From the NCBI GenBank assembly GCA_963721405.1, contig CAVRJA010000003.1, positions 310,001 to 374,000 of the forward strand: DNA of 64,000 bases. Reading direction: 5' to 3'. Position numbers and translations under genes: made by a program. Source of the stretch: JAFNAG01 sp963721405. Lineage in GTDB: Bacteria; Acidobacteriota; UBA6911. Each line of letters begins with the position of its first letter. Position 1 is the stretch's first letter. Positions 8,235-19,924 of the stretch are shown here, piece after piece. The notes below the pieces were generated by a model. That model did no database searches and had not been told where the DNA came from. It saw only the letters and a program-made list of their open reading frames with translations.

Positions 8235-9845
8235 ATGAGAAATCCGTTGTTCGCAACTAAACCAATGAGCATGCTCCTCAAGGAAGCGGGAGAAACAGGT
8301 GAGAATACCCTGAAGCGGACGCTCGGACCGGTCTCCTTGACTGCCCTGGGCATCGGCGCAATCATCGGCGCCGGCATCTTCGTCCTGACCGGATTGGGAA
8401 CGCATTATGCAGGGCCCGGACTGATGCTGTCGTTTGTGATTTCGGGTCTCGGCTGCGCATTTGCCGGCCTCTGCTACGCCGAGTTCGCGGCTATGATCCC
8501 TCTGGCGGGGAGCGCATACACATATGCCTATGCGACCCTCGGGGAGCTGTTCGCTTGGATCATCGGCTGGGACCTGACCCTCGAATACGCCATGGGCGCC
8601 AGCACCGTGTCCTCGGGATGGTCCAATCATTTCATCGAATTCATGCGCATCTTCAAAATCGACATTCCCTTGTGGCTGTCCTACGATCACTGGACTGCCA
8701 TGAGGACGGCCGAGAATGTGATCGCCCGGCAGATGGCCAAGGCTTCCGACCCGAATCTCGTCGAGGGGACGCAGGCATTCCTCGACAAAGTCGGTCAGAT
8801 CATGAGCGCTCAGTCCGCCGAACTGGTGCAGCAGGCGCATGACCTCATCAACGCTCCGCATATTCTCGGAATCGAGATCGGCTTCAATCTGCCGGCGATG
8901 ATCATCGCGGGACTCATCACTGTCATCCTGGTGATCGGAATCAAAGAGAGTGCGCGCTTCAATGCAACGATCGTGGCGGTGAAAATTGCCGTGGTTCTCT
9001 TTGTCATCGCCCTCGGCATCAGATACATCGACACATCCAACTGGGGAACCAGCTGGTCCACTTTCGCGCCCAACGGCTTTTCCGGGATTGGCGCCGGCGC
9101 CGCTTACATCTTCTTCGCCTACATCGGATTTGACGCGGTCTCGACCACGGCCCAGGAGGCGAAAAATCCGAAACGGGATCTGCCGATCGGGATCATCGCA
9201 TCGCTGGCAGTCTGCACGGTCCTTTACATCCTCGTGGCTGCCGTACTCACGGGCATGGTGCCCTGGAAGGAAGTGAACATCGAGGCGCCGCTGGCACGCG
9301 CATTCCTCGATCGAGGCCTGACTACCGCTTCGCACATCATCGTGATCGGCGCCCTGGCGGGCCTGACCAGTGTCATGCTCGTGATGCTGCTCGGTCAGAC
9401 TCGCGTGCTGTATTCAATGGCAAATGACGGCCTGCTGCCGAAGAAGTTCTTTGCGGCGATCCACCCGAAGTTCCGGACGCCCTACAAGAACACCATCGTC
9501 GTCGGCATCCTCGCAGCGGTGGTCGGCAGCCTGACGCCGATCGACGACATCGGCAAGATGGTCAACATCGGGACGCTGCTGGCGTTTGTGATCGTCTGCA
9601 TCGCGATCATGATCCTGCGCAAGACGAATCCGGACACTCCCCGCCCGTTCCGCACACCGTTCATGCCTGTGGTGCCGATCCTGGGGATTGTGTTCAACGG
9701 TTACATGATGTACAAGCTGGGATGGGTCAACTGGGCGAGACTGATCATCTGGCTGGGCATCGGCCTGGTCATCTACTTCGCGTACAGCCGTCACCACAGC
9801 AAGGTCCGTGAAATCGCCGCAGCAGAGGCCAGAACTTCCAAGTAG
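8235..9845 (+). CDS. APC family amino acid permease (CAT/YfnA-like)
   Basis: 536 residues from ATG 8235, preceded by GGAGTG; the upstream frame is not family-like. The first membrane helix contains GIGAIIGAGIFVLTGLGT, the APC substrate and cation motif. Twelve or more hydrophobic segments follow, including the conserved FFAYIGFDAVSTTAQEAKNPKRDLPIGI region. A polar, helical stretch of about 70 residues (about 145-215) separates early helices and is longer than usual. The likely job is uptake or exchange of amino acids. A hairpin terminator follows directly. Confidence 0.93.
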   Translation: MRNPLFATKPMSMLLKEAGETGENTLKRTLGPVSLTALGIGAIIGAGIFVLTGLGTHYAGPGLMLSFVISGLGCAFAGLCYAEFAAMIPLAGSAYTYAYATLGELFAWIIGWDLTLEYAMGASTVSSGWSNHFIEFMRIFKIDIPLWLSYDHWTAMRTAENVIARQMAKASDPNLVEGTQAFLDKVGQIMSAQSAELVQQAHDLINAPHILGIEIGFNLPAMIIAGLITVILVIGIKESARFNATIVAVKIAVVLFVIALGIRYIDTSNWGTSWSTFAPNGFSGIGAGAAYIFFAYIGFDAVSTTAQEAKNPKRDLPIGIIASLAVCTVLYILVAAVLTGMVPWKEVNIEAPLARAFLDRGLTTASHIIVIGALAGLTSVMLVMLLGQTRVLYSMANDGLLPKKFFAAIHPKFRTPYKNTIVVGILAAVVGSLTPIDDIGKMVNIGTLLAFVIVCIAIMILRKTNPDTPRPFRTPFMPVVPILGIVFNGYMMYKLGWVNWARLIIWLGIGLVIYFAYSRHHSKVREIAAAEARTSK

Positions 9846-9858
9846 CCTCCCAAAAGGA

Positions 9859-9902
9859 AAGACTCCAGGAAAATCCGGGGGACCCGGTCTTCCTGGAGTC
9901 TT
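9859..9902. terminator. Bidirectional hairpin between convergent genes
   Basis: A perfect 13-bp outer stem, AAGACTCCAGGAA with TTCCTGGAGTCTT, encloses an inner CCGGG/CCCGG stem with a GGA loop. It lies between the stop codons of the permease (plus) and mglA (minus). Confidence 0.85.
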
Positions 9903-9936
9903 CGTGTCTTTGCCGCAGTGAAAACGGACTCGGCCC

Positions 9937-10524
9937 TCAGGCGCTCTTGCGCAACTCGACCAGAACTTGCCTGGCCACGGCCTTAAGCGTGTCCAATATG
10001 CCGGTCCCGTTCGTGGCCACGGCCTCAAAAACCGGCTCCCCTTTGACCAGCAGCAGCTTCTTGAGCTGCTCCGCCGGCATCGCATTCGGCAAATCCCGTT
10101 TGTTCAGCTGCAGGACATAAGGGATCTTCCCCAGATCGAAGCCGTGCTCCTTCAGGTTCTGATCAAGATTGGAAATCGATTCCAGGTTTGCGTCGAGACG
10201 CTCCTCCTGGGAATCCGATACGAAGACCACCCCATCGACTCCCCGCAGGATCAGCTTCCGGCTGGCGTCGTAGAACACCTGGCCCGGCACCGTATATATG
10301 TGGAAACGCGTGCGCAGTCCGCGGATCTGGCCGAGGTCGATCGGAAGGAAATCGAAAAACAGGGTCCGCTCCGTCTCCGTCGCCAGGGAAATCAGCTTCC
10401 CTTTGTTCTCAGGATTCGTGATGTTGTAGAGGTACTGCAGATTGGTGGTCTTACCGCCCAGGCCGGGTCCGTAGTAGACGATCTTGCAGTTGATCTCTCG
10501 TGCCACGTAATTTATGAAGGTCAA
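9937..10524 (-). CDS. mglA: MglA-like small GTPase
   Basis: 195 residues, the same length as Myxococcus MglA. It starts TFINYVAREINCKIVYYGPGLGGKTTNLQ, containing Walker A. TVPGQVFYDASR replaces the usual DxxG switch II in the way typical of MglA, and NKRD is the guanine-specificity motif. MglA-GTP sits at the leading cell pole and directs type IV pili or gliding motors. It is downstream of a roadblock gene, as in mglBA operons, and the same window carries pilMNOPQ. Confidence 0.95.
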   Translation of the reverse strand: MTFINYVAREINCKIVYYGPGLGGKTTNLQYLYNITNPENKGKLISLATETERTLFFDFLPIDLGQIRGLRTRFHIYTVPGQVFYDASRKLILRGVDGVVFVSDSQEERLDANLESISNLDQNLKEHGFDLGKIPYVLQLNKRDLPNAMPAEQLKKLLLVKGEPVFEAVATNGTGILDTLKAVARQVLVELRKSA

Positions 10525-10547
10525 CGTTAGATCCTTTCGCTAATGAA

Positions 10548-11066
10548 TCAGCTGTTTGGCTTGAGAACGCGGAACAGCTTGTCGATTTCCTCGTCCGTGA
10601 AATAGAGAGGCGGCGGCGATCCGGATGCCGCTTTGGAAGCGGGGCTGGGTGTTTCTGCCTTGCGCAGAAATCCGCGCAATACCTCTTCCAGGTACGCCGT
10701 CGCCCGTTTCACTCTGAGCCGGACCATACCGAGCGAAACGCTGTCGTCAAACACGACCACCAGGGAAAACTTTTTCAGGACGTCCGAAATGTGAATGCTG
10801 CGTCTTTTCCCCTGGTGATAGAGAATGGAGAATTCGGGTTCCCCAACCAGTCGCGCCAGACCGTCGGTGGCTGCGATATTCGCAGCCGCAAGCGACGCCA
10901 GGGCGGTCATGTCGATGCCGCGAGCCGGGCCCTCGAAGGCAATCTGCTGGCCGCTCCGGTCGATCAGCAGGACCAGGTCTGCCCGAAGGTCTCTTTGTGT
11001 CATCGTCAGAATCGACTTCAGACGCAAATACTCAGCTTCGTAAAGAACGATGTTGCTCGGATTCAT
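10548..11066 (-). CDS. Roadblock/LC7 protein, MglB-like partner of MglA
   Basis: 172 residues from ATG 11066; a GTG at 11090 would add eight residues. The central part (LRADLVLLIDRSGQQIAFEG to SLGMVRLRVKRA) has the alternating strands and helices of a roadblock/LC7 domain. The tail, from about residue 130, is low complexity and ends in TDEEIDKLFRVLKP. MglB proteins are the GTPase-activating partners of MglA. The gene precedes mglA by 23 bases, so they are almost certainly one operon. It could equally be a paralogue without GAP activity. Confidence 0.82.
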   Translation of the reverse strand: MNPSNIVLYEAEYLRLKSILTMTQRDLRADLVLLIDRSGQQIAFEGPARGIDMTALASLAAANIAATDGLARLVGEPEFSILYHQGKRRSIHISDVLKKFSLVVVFDDSVSLGMVRLRVKRATAYLEEVLRGFLRKAETPSPASKAASGSPPPLYFTDEEIDKLFRVLKPNS

Positions 11067-11202
11067 CACCGGTCGGTTCCCCGCGAACACTCGCAGTTCA
11101 ATTCTGTTTCTTTATAACAGCTTACAGCCATAGGCAATATGCACTTACGGCAAGTGCCGGTGTCGAAAATCGACTGTGGCGTGACCCTCTCCGACCTTAC
11201 CC

Positions 11203-11231
11203 TTGACTTATCGACCGAATTCTCCTAATAA
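11203..11231 (+). promoter_or_regulatory. Sigma-70 type promoter for the TPR-yvcK-glmU operon
   Basis: TTGACT (11203-11208), a 17-bp spacer, then TAATAA (11226-11231). It faces the operon that starts at 11367 and lies in the 300-bp gap after the divergent roadblock gene. Confidence 0.65.
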
Positions 11232-11366
11232 TAACTCACAAATTTGATGACGGGCCTGTGCCGCGCTACAGGTCGCTGATTTTAAAGAGCTTAGCGCTAA
11301 TTTAGGCCGGTGTTTCTCAATCGGGAGTCGTGGAAGGGATCAGGTCCCGGGACAGCAAAGGGGTCA

Positions 11367-12101
11367 ATGGGCAGCAAACGAAGCAGTGGAAAGGCAAAAG
11401 CAAGCTCCAAGGCCACGCACAAAAAAACGGCGCCTTCGCGTACGAAGCCCGCTATAAAGCCGAAAGCCAAGGCCTCCGCAAAAACTGCCAAGCCTGGGAA
11501 GCCCGCGCACGCCAGGGAAACCGGGGCAGGAGTAACATCTAAATTGAACATCATCAGTAGCTTGACAGAAGCACCCCGCCTCCTGCGCGAAACCAAGGGT
11601 ACGACGGCCGCGTTGGTTCTTCTCGAAAAGGGGATCAAGCTGATCTACCAGAAGGAATTCAAGAAGGCCCGGACCGAGTTGAAGACTTTGATCGAAAGCC
11701 ACCCCGGCGAGTCGGAGATTCTGGCACGCGCGCGGACCTATCTGCAGATATGCGAGCGGGAGGATGCCAGCCACAGGAAGCCGGCCGCATCCACGGATCA
11801 GCTTTATAACCTTGGCGTGATCGAGCACAACAGGACGAATTACGACAAAGCCATCGCCTATTTCCAGCAGTCGCTGGAGAAGCATCCGAACTCCGACCAT
11901 GTCCTTTACTCGCTTGCCGCATCTCATGCCATGAAAGGCGAGTTCGGAGAGGCTATCCGGAATCTTCAAAAGGCCGTGGAACTGAACGAAGAAAACCGGG
12001 TTTATGCCAAGAATGATTCGGACTTCGCGCCGCTCCACGCGCACAAGGAATTCGGCGACCTTGTCGGCTGGAGTCAGCCGGTGGCCGGCGGGCAGCCTTG
12101 A
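11367..12101 (+). CDS. TPR protein with a basic histone-H1-like N-terminal tail
   Basis: 244 residues from ATG 11367, preceded by AAAGGGG; an upstream in-frame ATG lacks a site. Residues 1 to about 55 are almost entirely Lys, Ala, Ser, Pro and Thr, with repeated KPKA/AKTAKP motifs like histone-H1 tails. The rest is helical, with tetratricopeptide repeats: QLYNLGVIEHNRTNYDKAIAYFQQSLEKHP then HVLYSLAASHAMKGEFGEAIRNLQKAVEL. A protein-binding scaffold is likely, with the tail possibly contacting nucleic acid or the envelope. The next gene begins one base after its stop. Confidence 0.8.
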   Translation: MGSKRSSGKAKASSKATHKKTAPSRTKPAIKPKAKASAKTAKPGKPAHARETGAGVTSKLNIISSLTEAPRLLRETKGTTAALVLLEKGIKLIYQKEFKKARTELKTLIESHPGESEILARARTYLQICEREDASHRKPAASTDQLYNLGVIEHNRTNYDKAIAYFQQSLEKHPNSDHVLYSLAASHAMKGEFGEAIRNLQKAVELNEENRVYAKNDSDFAPLHAHKEFGDLVGWSQPVAGGQP

Positions 12102-12102
12102 G

Positions 12103-13152
12103 ATGAAGTATCGGAACCCTCAAAGTGTAGTCTCCCTTGGAGGCGGGACCGGGCTGTCCTGTCTCCTGAAAGGACTGAAAAACCGGGTTCTCGATCCGCC
12201 GGTCATCGAGGCTCCGGCTTTCGAACCATGGATTTCCCGCCTGACGGCTGTGGTCACCGTCACCGATGACGGCGGGAGCTCCGGCCGCCTGCGGGATGAG
12301 CTGCAGGTGCTTCCTCCGGGGGACATCCGCAACTGCATCGTTGCTCTCAGCGCGGACGAGTCCCTGCTCTCCCATCTTTTTCAGTACCGCTTCCCGGGTT
12401 CCGGCCAGCTGCATGGCCACAGTTTCGGCAACCTCTTCCTCACGGCTCTGACCGACGTGACCGGAGATTTCCTCGAAGCGATCAGGGTCAGTTCGGATGT
12501 TCTCGCGATCAAAGGAAAGATCTATCCCTCCACTCTTCACGACGTCAGGTTGCAGGCGGTTCTCGCGGACGGCAGCCATGTCTACGGCGAGTCGCTCATT
12601 TCCAGAAGCCGGTCCCGCATCGTGTCCTTGTCTCTTTCTCCACCGGATTGCGCGCCGGTGCCGGCTGTGGTGGATGCCATCCGGATGGCGGACCTGATCA
12701 CGGTCGGACCCGGTTCGCTCTTCACAAGCCTTCTGCCGAACCTGCTGGTGCCCGGCATTGCCGACGCCATAAGAAGATCGGCGGCCGCAAAAGTCTATAT
12801 TTCCAATCTCATGTCCCAGCCCGGAGAGACGACGGACTTTACTGCGGCGGACCATGTCTCGGCAATTTATGCGCATGCCGGAGACCGGTTATTTGACTGC
12901 ATCATCCTGAACAACCAGCCGATATCCAATACGGTGCTCGCGAGGTACCGGACGCAGGGAGCCATGCCGGTGGTGAACGACCGCGATCGCATCGCGGCGC
13001 TGGAACTTGGGATCATCGAAGATGCCCTGCTGGCGAGCGGAAGCGTCGTTCGCCACGACCCGGACCTCCTGGCGGCAGCCGTCCGAAGGGCCGTGCGCGG
13101 CCGTAAGGCTCACGCCGCAGGCGCCGGTGAGGAGATCCGGGCGAAATCATGA
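12103..13152 (+). CDS. yvcK: YvcK/CofD-like gluconeogenesis factor
   Basis: 349 residues. The N-terminus has VVSLGGGTGLSCLLKGLK and VTDDGGSSGRLRDEL, the nucleotide-binding motifs of the UPF0052/YvcK family, then LPPGDIRNCIVAL and HSFGNLFLTALT. YvcK binds UDP-GlcNAc and balances carbon flow into the cell wall. Its position directly before glmU, which makes UDP-GlcNAc, fits that role. The ATG at 12103 is one base past the TPR stop, and the last codons overlap the glmU start. Confidence 0.93.
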   Translation: MKYRNPQSVVSLGGGTGLSCLLKGLKNRVLDPPVIEAPAFEPWISRLTAVVTVTDDGGSSGRLRDELQVLPPGDIRNCIVALSADESLLSHLFQYRFPGSGQLHGHSFGNLFLTALTDVTGDFLEAIRVSSDVLAIKGKIYPSTLHDVRLQAVLADGSHVYGESLISRSRSRIVSLSLSPPDCAPVPAVVDAIRMADLITVGPGSLFTSLLPNLLVPGIADAIRRSAAAKVYISNLMSQPGETTDFTAADHVSAIYAHAGDRLFDCIILNNQPISNTVLARYRTQGAMPVVNDRDRIAALELGIIEDALLASGSVVRHDPDLLAAAVRRAVRGRKAHAAGAGEEIRAKS

Positions 13153-14537
13153 ACAATCTCAGAGTCCTGATCATGGCCGCGGGCAAGGGCACCCGCATGG
13201 TCAGCAACCGTGCAAAAGTCCTGCACACGATCTGCGGCACGCCCATGCTGCGCCTCATTTTCCGTGCCGCGTCCGGCCTGGATCCCGAGGATGTCCTGGT
13301 CGTAATCGGCCAGGACGCCGAGCTGGTCCGAGAGTCTCTGCACGGCGCGAAGGCCAGGTTCATCCTCCAGGCGGAGCAACTTGGCACCGGGCACGCGATC
13401 ATGATCGCCCGCCCCGAGATCGAGGGAAAGCACGGAGACCTCCTCGTCCTCTCAGGCGACACGCCGCGCCTGAAAGTGGAAACTCTCCGCCACCTGGTCG
13501 AACATCACAGACAGAACGGCGCGGCCGCCACCTTGCTCACGGCCAAAACTACGGAGCCGTTCGCCTACGGCCGCATCCTGCGCAATTCCCGAGGCGGCAT
13601 CGAGGCGATCGTGGAAGAGAGAGACGCGACGCCGGAACAGCGCAGGATCGAAGAGATCAACGCCGGCTTTTACTGCTTCCAGATCCCTGCCCTGCTGGAG
13701 GCGCTGGCGCAGATCTCGAATCGCAACTCCCAGGCGGAGTACTACATCACGGACCTGGTCGAGATTCAGCGGCGCCGCGGCCTGAAGGTTGAGGCGCTCC
13801 TTCATCCCGACTGGGAGGAGCTGCGCGGCATTAACACGCGCAAGGAGCTGGCTGACATGGCGAAGGCCATGCGGGCGCAGAAAAACCAGGAACTGATGGC
13901 GGCAGGGGTCAGCCTCGTCGATCCCGAGCACACGTACATCGACCTGGACGTGGAAGTGGAAAAGGATGTCACAATCCATCCTATGGTAACCCTCGAAGGC
14001 GCCACGCGCATCGGCGAGGGGAGCATCATCCATACAGGAACGCGGATCGCCGGTTCGGTGATCGGCCCGGAGGTCGAAATACTGGAATCGTGCCTCATTA
14101 CTGAGTCCGAAGTCGGCCGGGGGACGACGGTCGGCCCATGCGCCCACTTGAGAGCCCACACTTCCATTGGCGAGAAGTGCCGGATCGGCAACTTCGTCGA
14201 GATCAAGAAGAGCACTCTGGCCGCCGGCGCCAAAGCGGCTCACCTGGCATACCTGGGAGACGCCACGATCGGGCGGAATGTTAATATCGGCGCCGGGGTG
14301 ATCACCTGCAATTATGACGGCGTTCACAAGCATGCTACCATTATCGAAGACGACGCCTTCATAGGGACTGATTCGCAGTTGGTCGCGCCCGTGCGGATTG
14401 GTCGTGGAGCCTATGTCGCAGCAGGAAGCTGCATCACCGAGGATGTCCCTCCGGGAGCCCTGGGAATCGCGCGGTCGAGGCAGACCATCAAAGAGGACTG
14501 GGTGCGGCGCAAAAAGGAAACCAAGCAGTCAGGATGA
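13149..14537 (+). CDS. glmU: Bifunctional GlmU (UDP-GlcNAc synthesis)
   Basis: 462 residues. The N-terminal pyrophosphorylase domain begins RVLIMAAGKGTRMVSNRAKVLH (the GxGTRM nucleotide-binding loop). The C-terminal half is a left-handed beta helix of hexapeptide repeats with the acetyltransferase region HLAYLGDATIGRNVNIGAGVITCNYDG. It acetylates glucosamine-1-phosphate and couples it to UTP. The start overlaps the yvcK stop and its own stop overlaps the next gene (ATGA junctions), so the three genes are translationally coupled. Confidence 0.97.
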   Translation: MNNLRVLIMAAGKGTRMVSNRAKVLHTICGTPMLRLIFRAASGLDPEDVLVVIGQDAELVRESLHGAKARFILQAEQLGTGHAIMIARPEIEGKHGDLLVLSGDTPRLKVETLRHLVEHHRQNGAAATLLTAKTTEPFAYGRILRNSRGGIEAIVEERDATPEQRRIEEINAGFYCFQIPALLEALAQISNRNSQAEYYITDLVEIQRRRGLKVEALLHPDWEELRGINTRKELADMAKAMRAQKNQELMAAGVSLVDPEHTYIDLDVEVEKDVTIHPMVTLEGATRIGEGSIIHTGTRIAGSVIGPEVEILESCLITESEVGRGTTVGPCAHLRAHTSIGEKCRIGNFVEIKKSTLAAGAKAAHLAYLGDATIGRNVNIGAGVITCNYDGVHKHATIIEDDAFIGTDSQLVAPVRIGRGAYVAAGSCITEDVPPGALGIARSRQTIKEDWVRRKKETKQSG

Positions 14538-15040
14538 TCAACTGCCGCAATTGCATCAACTGGGTCGACGAGAGCCTCGTTCAAATCGAGGCGGACGCAG
14601 GCGACACGCCCCACGTGTTCATGGGATGCCGCATCTACGGTTTTCGCGAAGGCAAGACAGAACTCGAGAGTTGCCCTCACTATGTCGAGAGCGAGAACCT
14701 CTTCACCATCTGCCAGACGTGCCGCCTGACTGTGCCCAAGGTGTGTGTTTCGCTTGGCGAGTGCGTCAATTGCACCGACACGGACCTTTTCTGCGTCGAC
14801 CACTGCCTCGGAGGCGATCAGCGGAAATACTGCACCCACTTCGTGCGCCTTTATACCGAGGGCGCTCACCTCATTGATCACGACGAGGCGTTCGACCTGT
14901 TCCCATCGATCGGAATGCCCGGCGGGGAAAAGGACACGGCCGACGCTTCCGGAACCGGCGGCGGAACTCCAGATGAGGTAGAGCCCCGCCCCTCGCGTAC
15001 CCATCCGGCCGGCAACGATGATCCGGAGGAGGCAGGCTAA
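14534..15040 (+). CDS. Cysteine-rich protein coupled to glmU
   Basis: 168 residues. I do not recognise the family. The first 115 residues hold about 14 Cys, many as CxxC or Cx2-6C pairs (NCRNC, CQTC, CVNC, DHC), so zinc or iron-sulfur binding is likely. The last 45 residues are Pro/Gly/Asp-rich and probably disordered. There is no signal peptide. The ATG overlaps the glmU stop, so it is made together with GlmU. Confidence 0.8.
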   Translation: MINCRNCINWVDESLVQIEADAGDTPHVFMGCRIYGFREGKTELESCPHYVESENLFTICQTCRLTVPKVCVSLGECVNCTDTDLFCVDHCLGGDQRKYCTHFVRLYTEGAHLIDHDEAFDLFPSIGMPGGEKDTADASGTGGGTPDEVEPRPSRTHPAGNDDPEEAG

Positions 15041-15073
15041 CCCGCTTCGATGAATCCCTCGATTAAACAATGC

Positions 15074-15390
15074 GGGTGCGGCTCTTTTAGCACAGAAGAT
15101 TTATCGCACCATCATATGAGTTGGGATTGCAATCGGAAGAGCCCCACCCAAAACATTTGTCATTTATCATTTGTCAATGGTCATTTGTTATTTGTCCGTG
15201 GTGAGCCTTTGGTCTGCGAAAATGACAATTGATAATTGACAAATGATAATTGATAAATTCTTCGCGCGCGGCCCCCTTATGAGATCGGGGTGGCCATAGG
15301 TGGTCAAGCAGTGGCACTTGTTTGAACTGCAGGTTTGCATATCTTTGTGTATTCGCTTAACTCGGGGTCCGTTCTGAAAGAGCCGCACCC
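15074..15390. repeat. AT-rich insert bounded by 14-bp perfect inverted ends
   Basis: GGGTGCGGCTCTTT (15074-15087) recurs inverted at 15377-15390. Between them are AT-rich runs of the CATTTGTCATTTG type (15158-15258) that resemble the core of the 20.7/48.9 kb repeat. There is no coding potential. It sits between the convergent Cys-rich gene and carB. Confidence 0.55.
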
Positions 15391-15445
15391 AGACAATTCT
15401 CTGTAACGGCGTCCGGAAGATCCTGCGCCCTGCCCAATGCCCCAT

Positions 15446-15497
15446 AGTCTTAAGTTGAGGTCTTAAGTCTAAGGTCTGAAGTCCGAGGTCTAGAGTC

Positions 15498-15505
<8 letters not shown>
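15446..15505. repeat. Degenerate short tandem repeat over the carB stop
   Basis: About seven loose copies of an AGTCTnAGGTCT-like unit run through 15446-15505 and include the carB stop codon (15498-15500). Confidence 0.6.
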
Positions 15506-18707
<3,202 letters not shown>

Positions 18708-18710
18708 GGT

Positions 18711-19808
18711 CTATCTGCGAAACTCCGTCATGAGCCGTTTGAACTCAGTGAACAGGTAGTGCGAATCGTGAGGTCCCGGCGAGGCTTCCGGGTGATACTG
18801 GACTGAAAACGCCGGCACCTGAAGATGCCGGATGCCCTCGAGCGTCTGATCGTTCAGATTGAAGTGCGTCGCATCGACACGCCGGAGATTGAGGGAGTCG
18901 ACATCAACGGCAAAACCGTGATTCTGGGCAGTGATTTCGACTCGTCCCGTCATGATATTCTTGACCGGCTGATTTGCCCCCCGGTGGCCGAACTTCAGCT
19001 TGAAGGTCTTCCCGCCCATCGCCAATCCCATGATCTGGTGCCCAAGGCAGATCCCGAAGAGCGGCACTTTGCCGAGCAGGCGCCGGACGGTGTCGATCGC
19101 GCAGTCGAGAGCGGCCGGATCGCCAGGCCCGTTGGAAAGAAAGATCCCGTCCGGACGCAGTGCAAGCGCGTCCTCGACACTCGTTCCCGCGGGGACCACC
19201 ACGACGCTGCATCCGGAGCGCGCCAGATTGGCCAGGATCGTTCTCTTGATGCCGAAGTCATAGGCGACTACGCGGAAGCGGTCGCCGCCCTGCCCGGCAG
19301 GATCCGGCCAGGCATACGACGCACGGCAACTCACTGAGGAGGCCAAATCCAGGCCAAGCATCGGCGGCGACTGGCGGGCGCGTTCGGCAAGCCGCCCGGC
19401 GTCCAGGTCGACCGAACTGATGATCCCCCGCATGGCGCCGAGCGTGCGGATGTGCCGGACCAGCGCACGTGTATCGATTTCCGTGACGGACACGATCCCG
19501 TGGCGCCTCAGGTAATCCTCGAGCGATTCCAGGGCGCGCCAGTTCGAAGTGAACGAACTGAACTCGCGCGCGGCAAATCCCGCGACGAACGGCTTCCCGG
19601 ATTCCTCATCCTCGCGATTCATGCCGTAGTTGCCGATGTGAGGGTAGGTCATCACAACGATCTGGCCCGCGTAGGACGGGTCAGTCAGAATCTCCTGATA
19701 CCCGGACAGAGAGGTGTTGAATACCACTTCCCCACAGACCTCCCCCTCGGCGCCAAAAACGCGGCCCCGGAATGTGCGGCCGTCTTCGAGTGCCAGTATT
19801 GCGTCCAT
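18711..19808 (-). CDS. carA: Carbamoyl-phosphate synthase small (glutaminase) subunit
   Basis: 365 residues. The N-terminal CPSase domain (FNTSLSGYQEILTDPSYAGQIVVMTYP) is followed by a class I glutamine amidotransferase domain. The latter has the Cys nucleophile in FGICLGHQ and the His/Glu pair in YHPEASPGP. It supplies ammonia to CarB. The order carA-carB with a three-base gap is the standard operon. No arginine or pyrimidine control site is evident in the 116 bp before it. Confidence 0.98.
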   Translation of the reverse strand: MDAILALEDGRTFRGRVFGAEGEVCGEVVFNTSLSGYQEILTDPSYAGQIVVMTYPHIGNYGMNREDEESGKPFVAGFAAREFSSFTSNWRALESLEDYLRRHGIVSVTEIDTRALVRHIRTLGAMRGIISSVDLDAGRLAERARQSPPMLGLDLASSVSCRASYAWPDPAGQGGDRFRVVAYDFGIKRTILANLARSGCSVVVVPAGTSVEDALALRPDGIFLSNGPGDPAALDCAIDTVRRLLGKVPLFGICLGHQIMGLAMGGKTFKLKFGHRGANQPVKNIMTGRVEITAQNHGFAVDVDSLNLRRVDATHFNLNDQTLEGIRHLQVPAFSVQYHPEASPGPHDSHYLFTEFKRLMTEFRR

Positions 19809-19924
19809 TTGTCCCGTGTAGATTCGACCCGTGCAGGCGATTGGTGATGTTTCGCGCGCGCAGTCCTATCTCTTGCCGCCAGGCAATCTGCACTGACCTT
19901 CAGTCTGCAGGCGGTTCTGCGATG

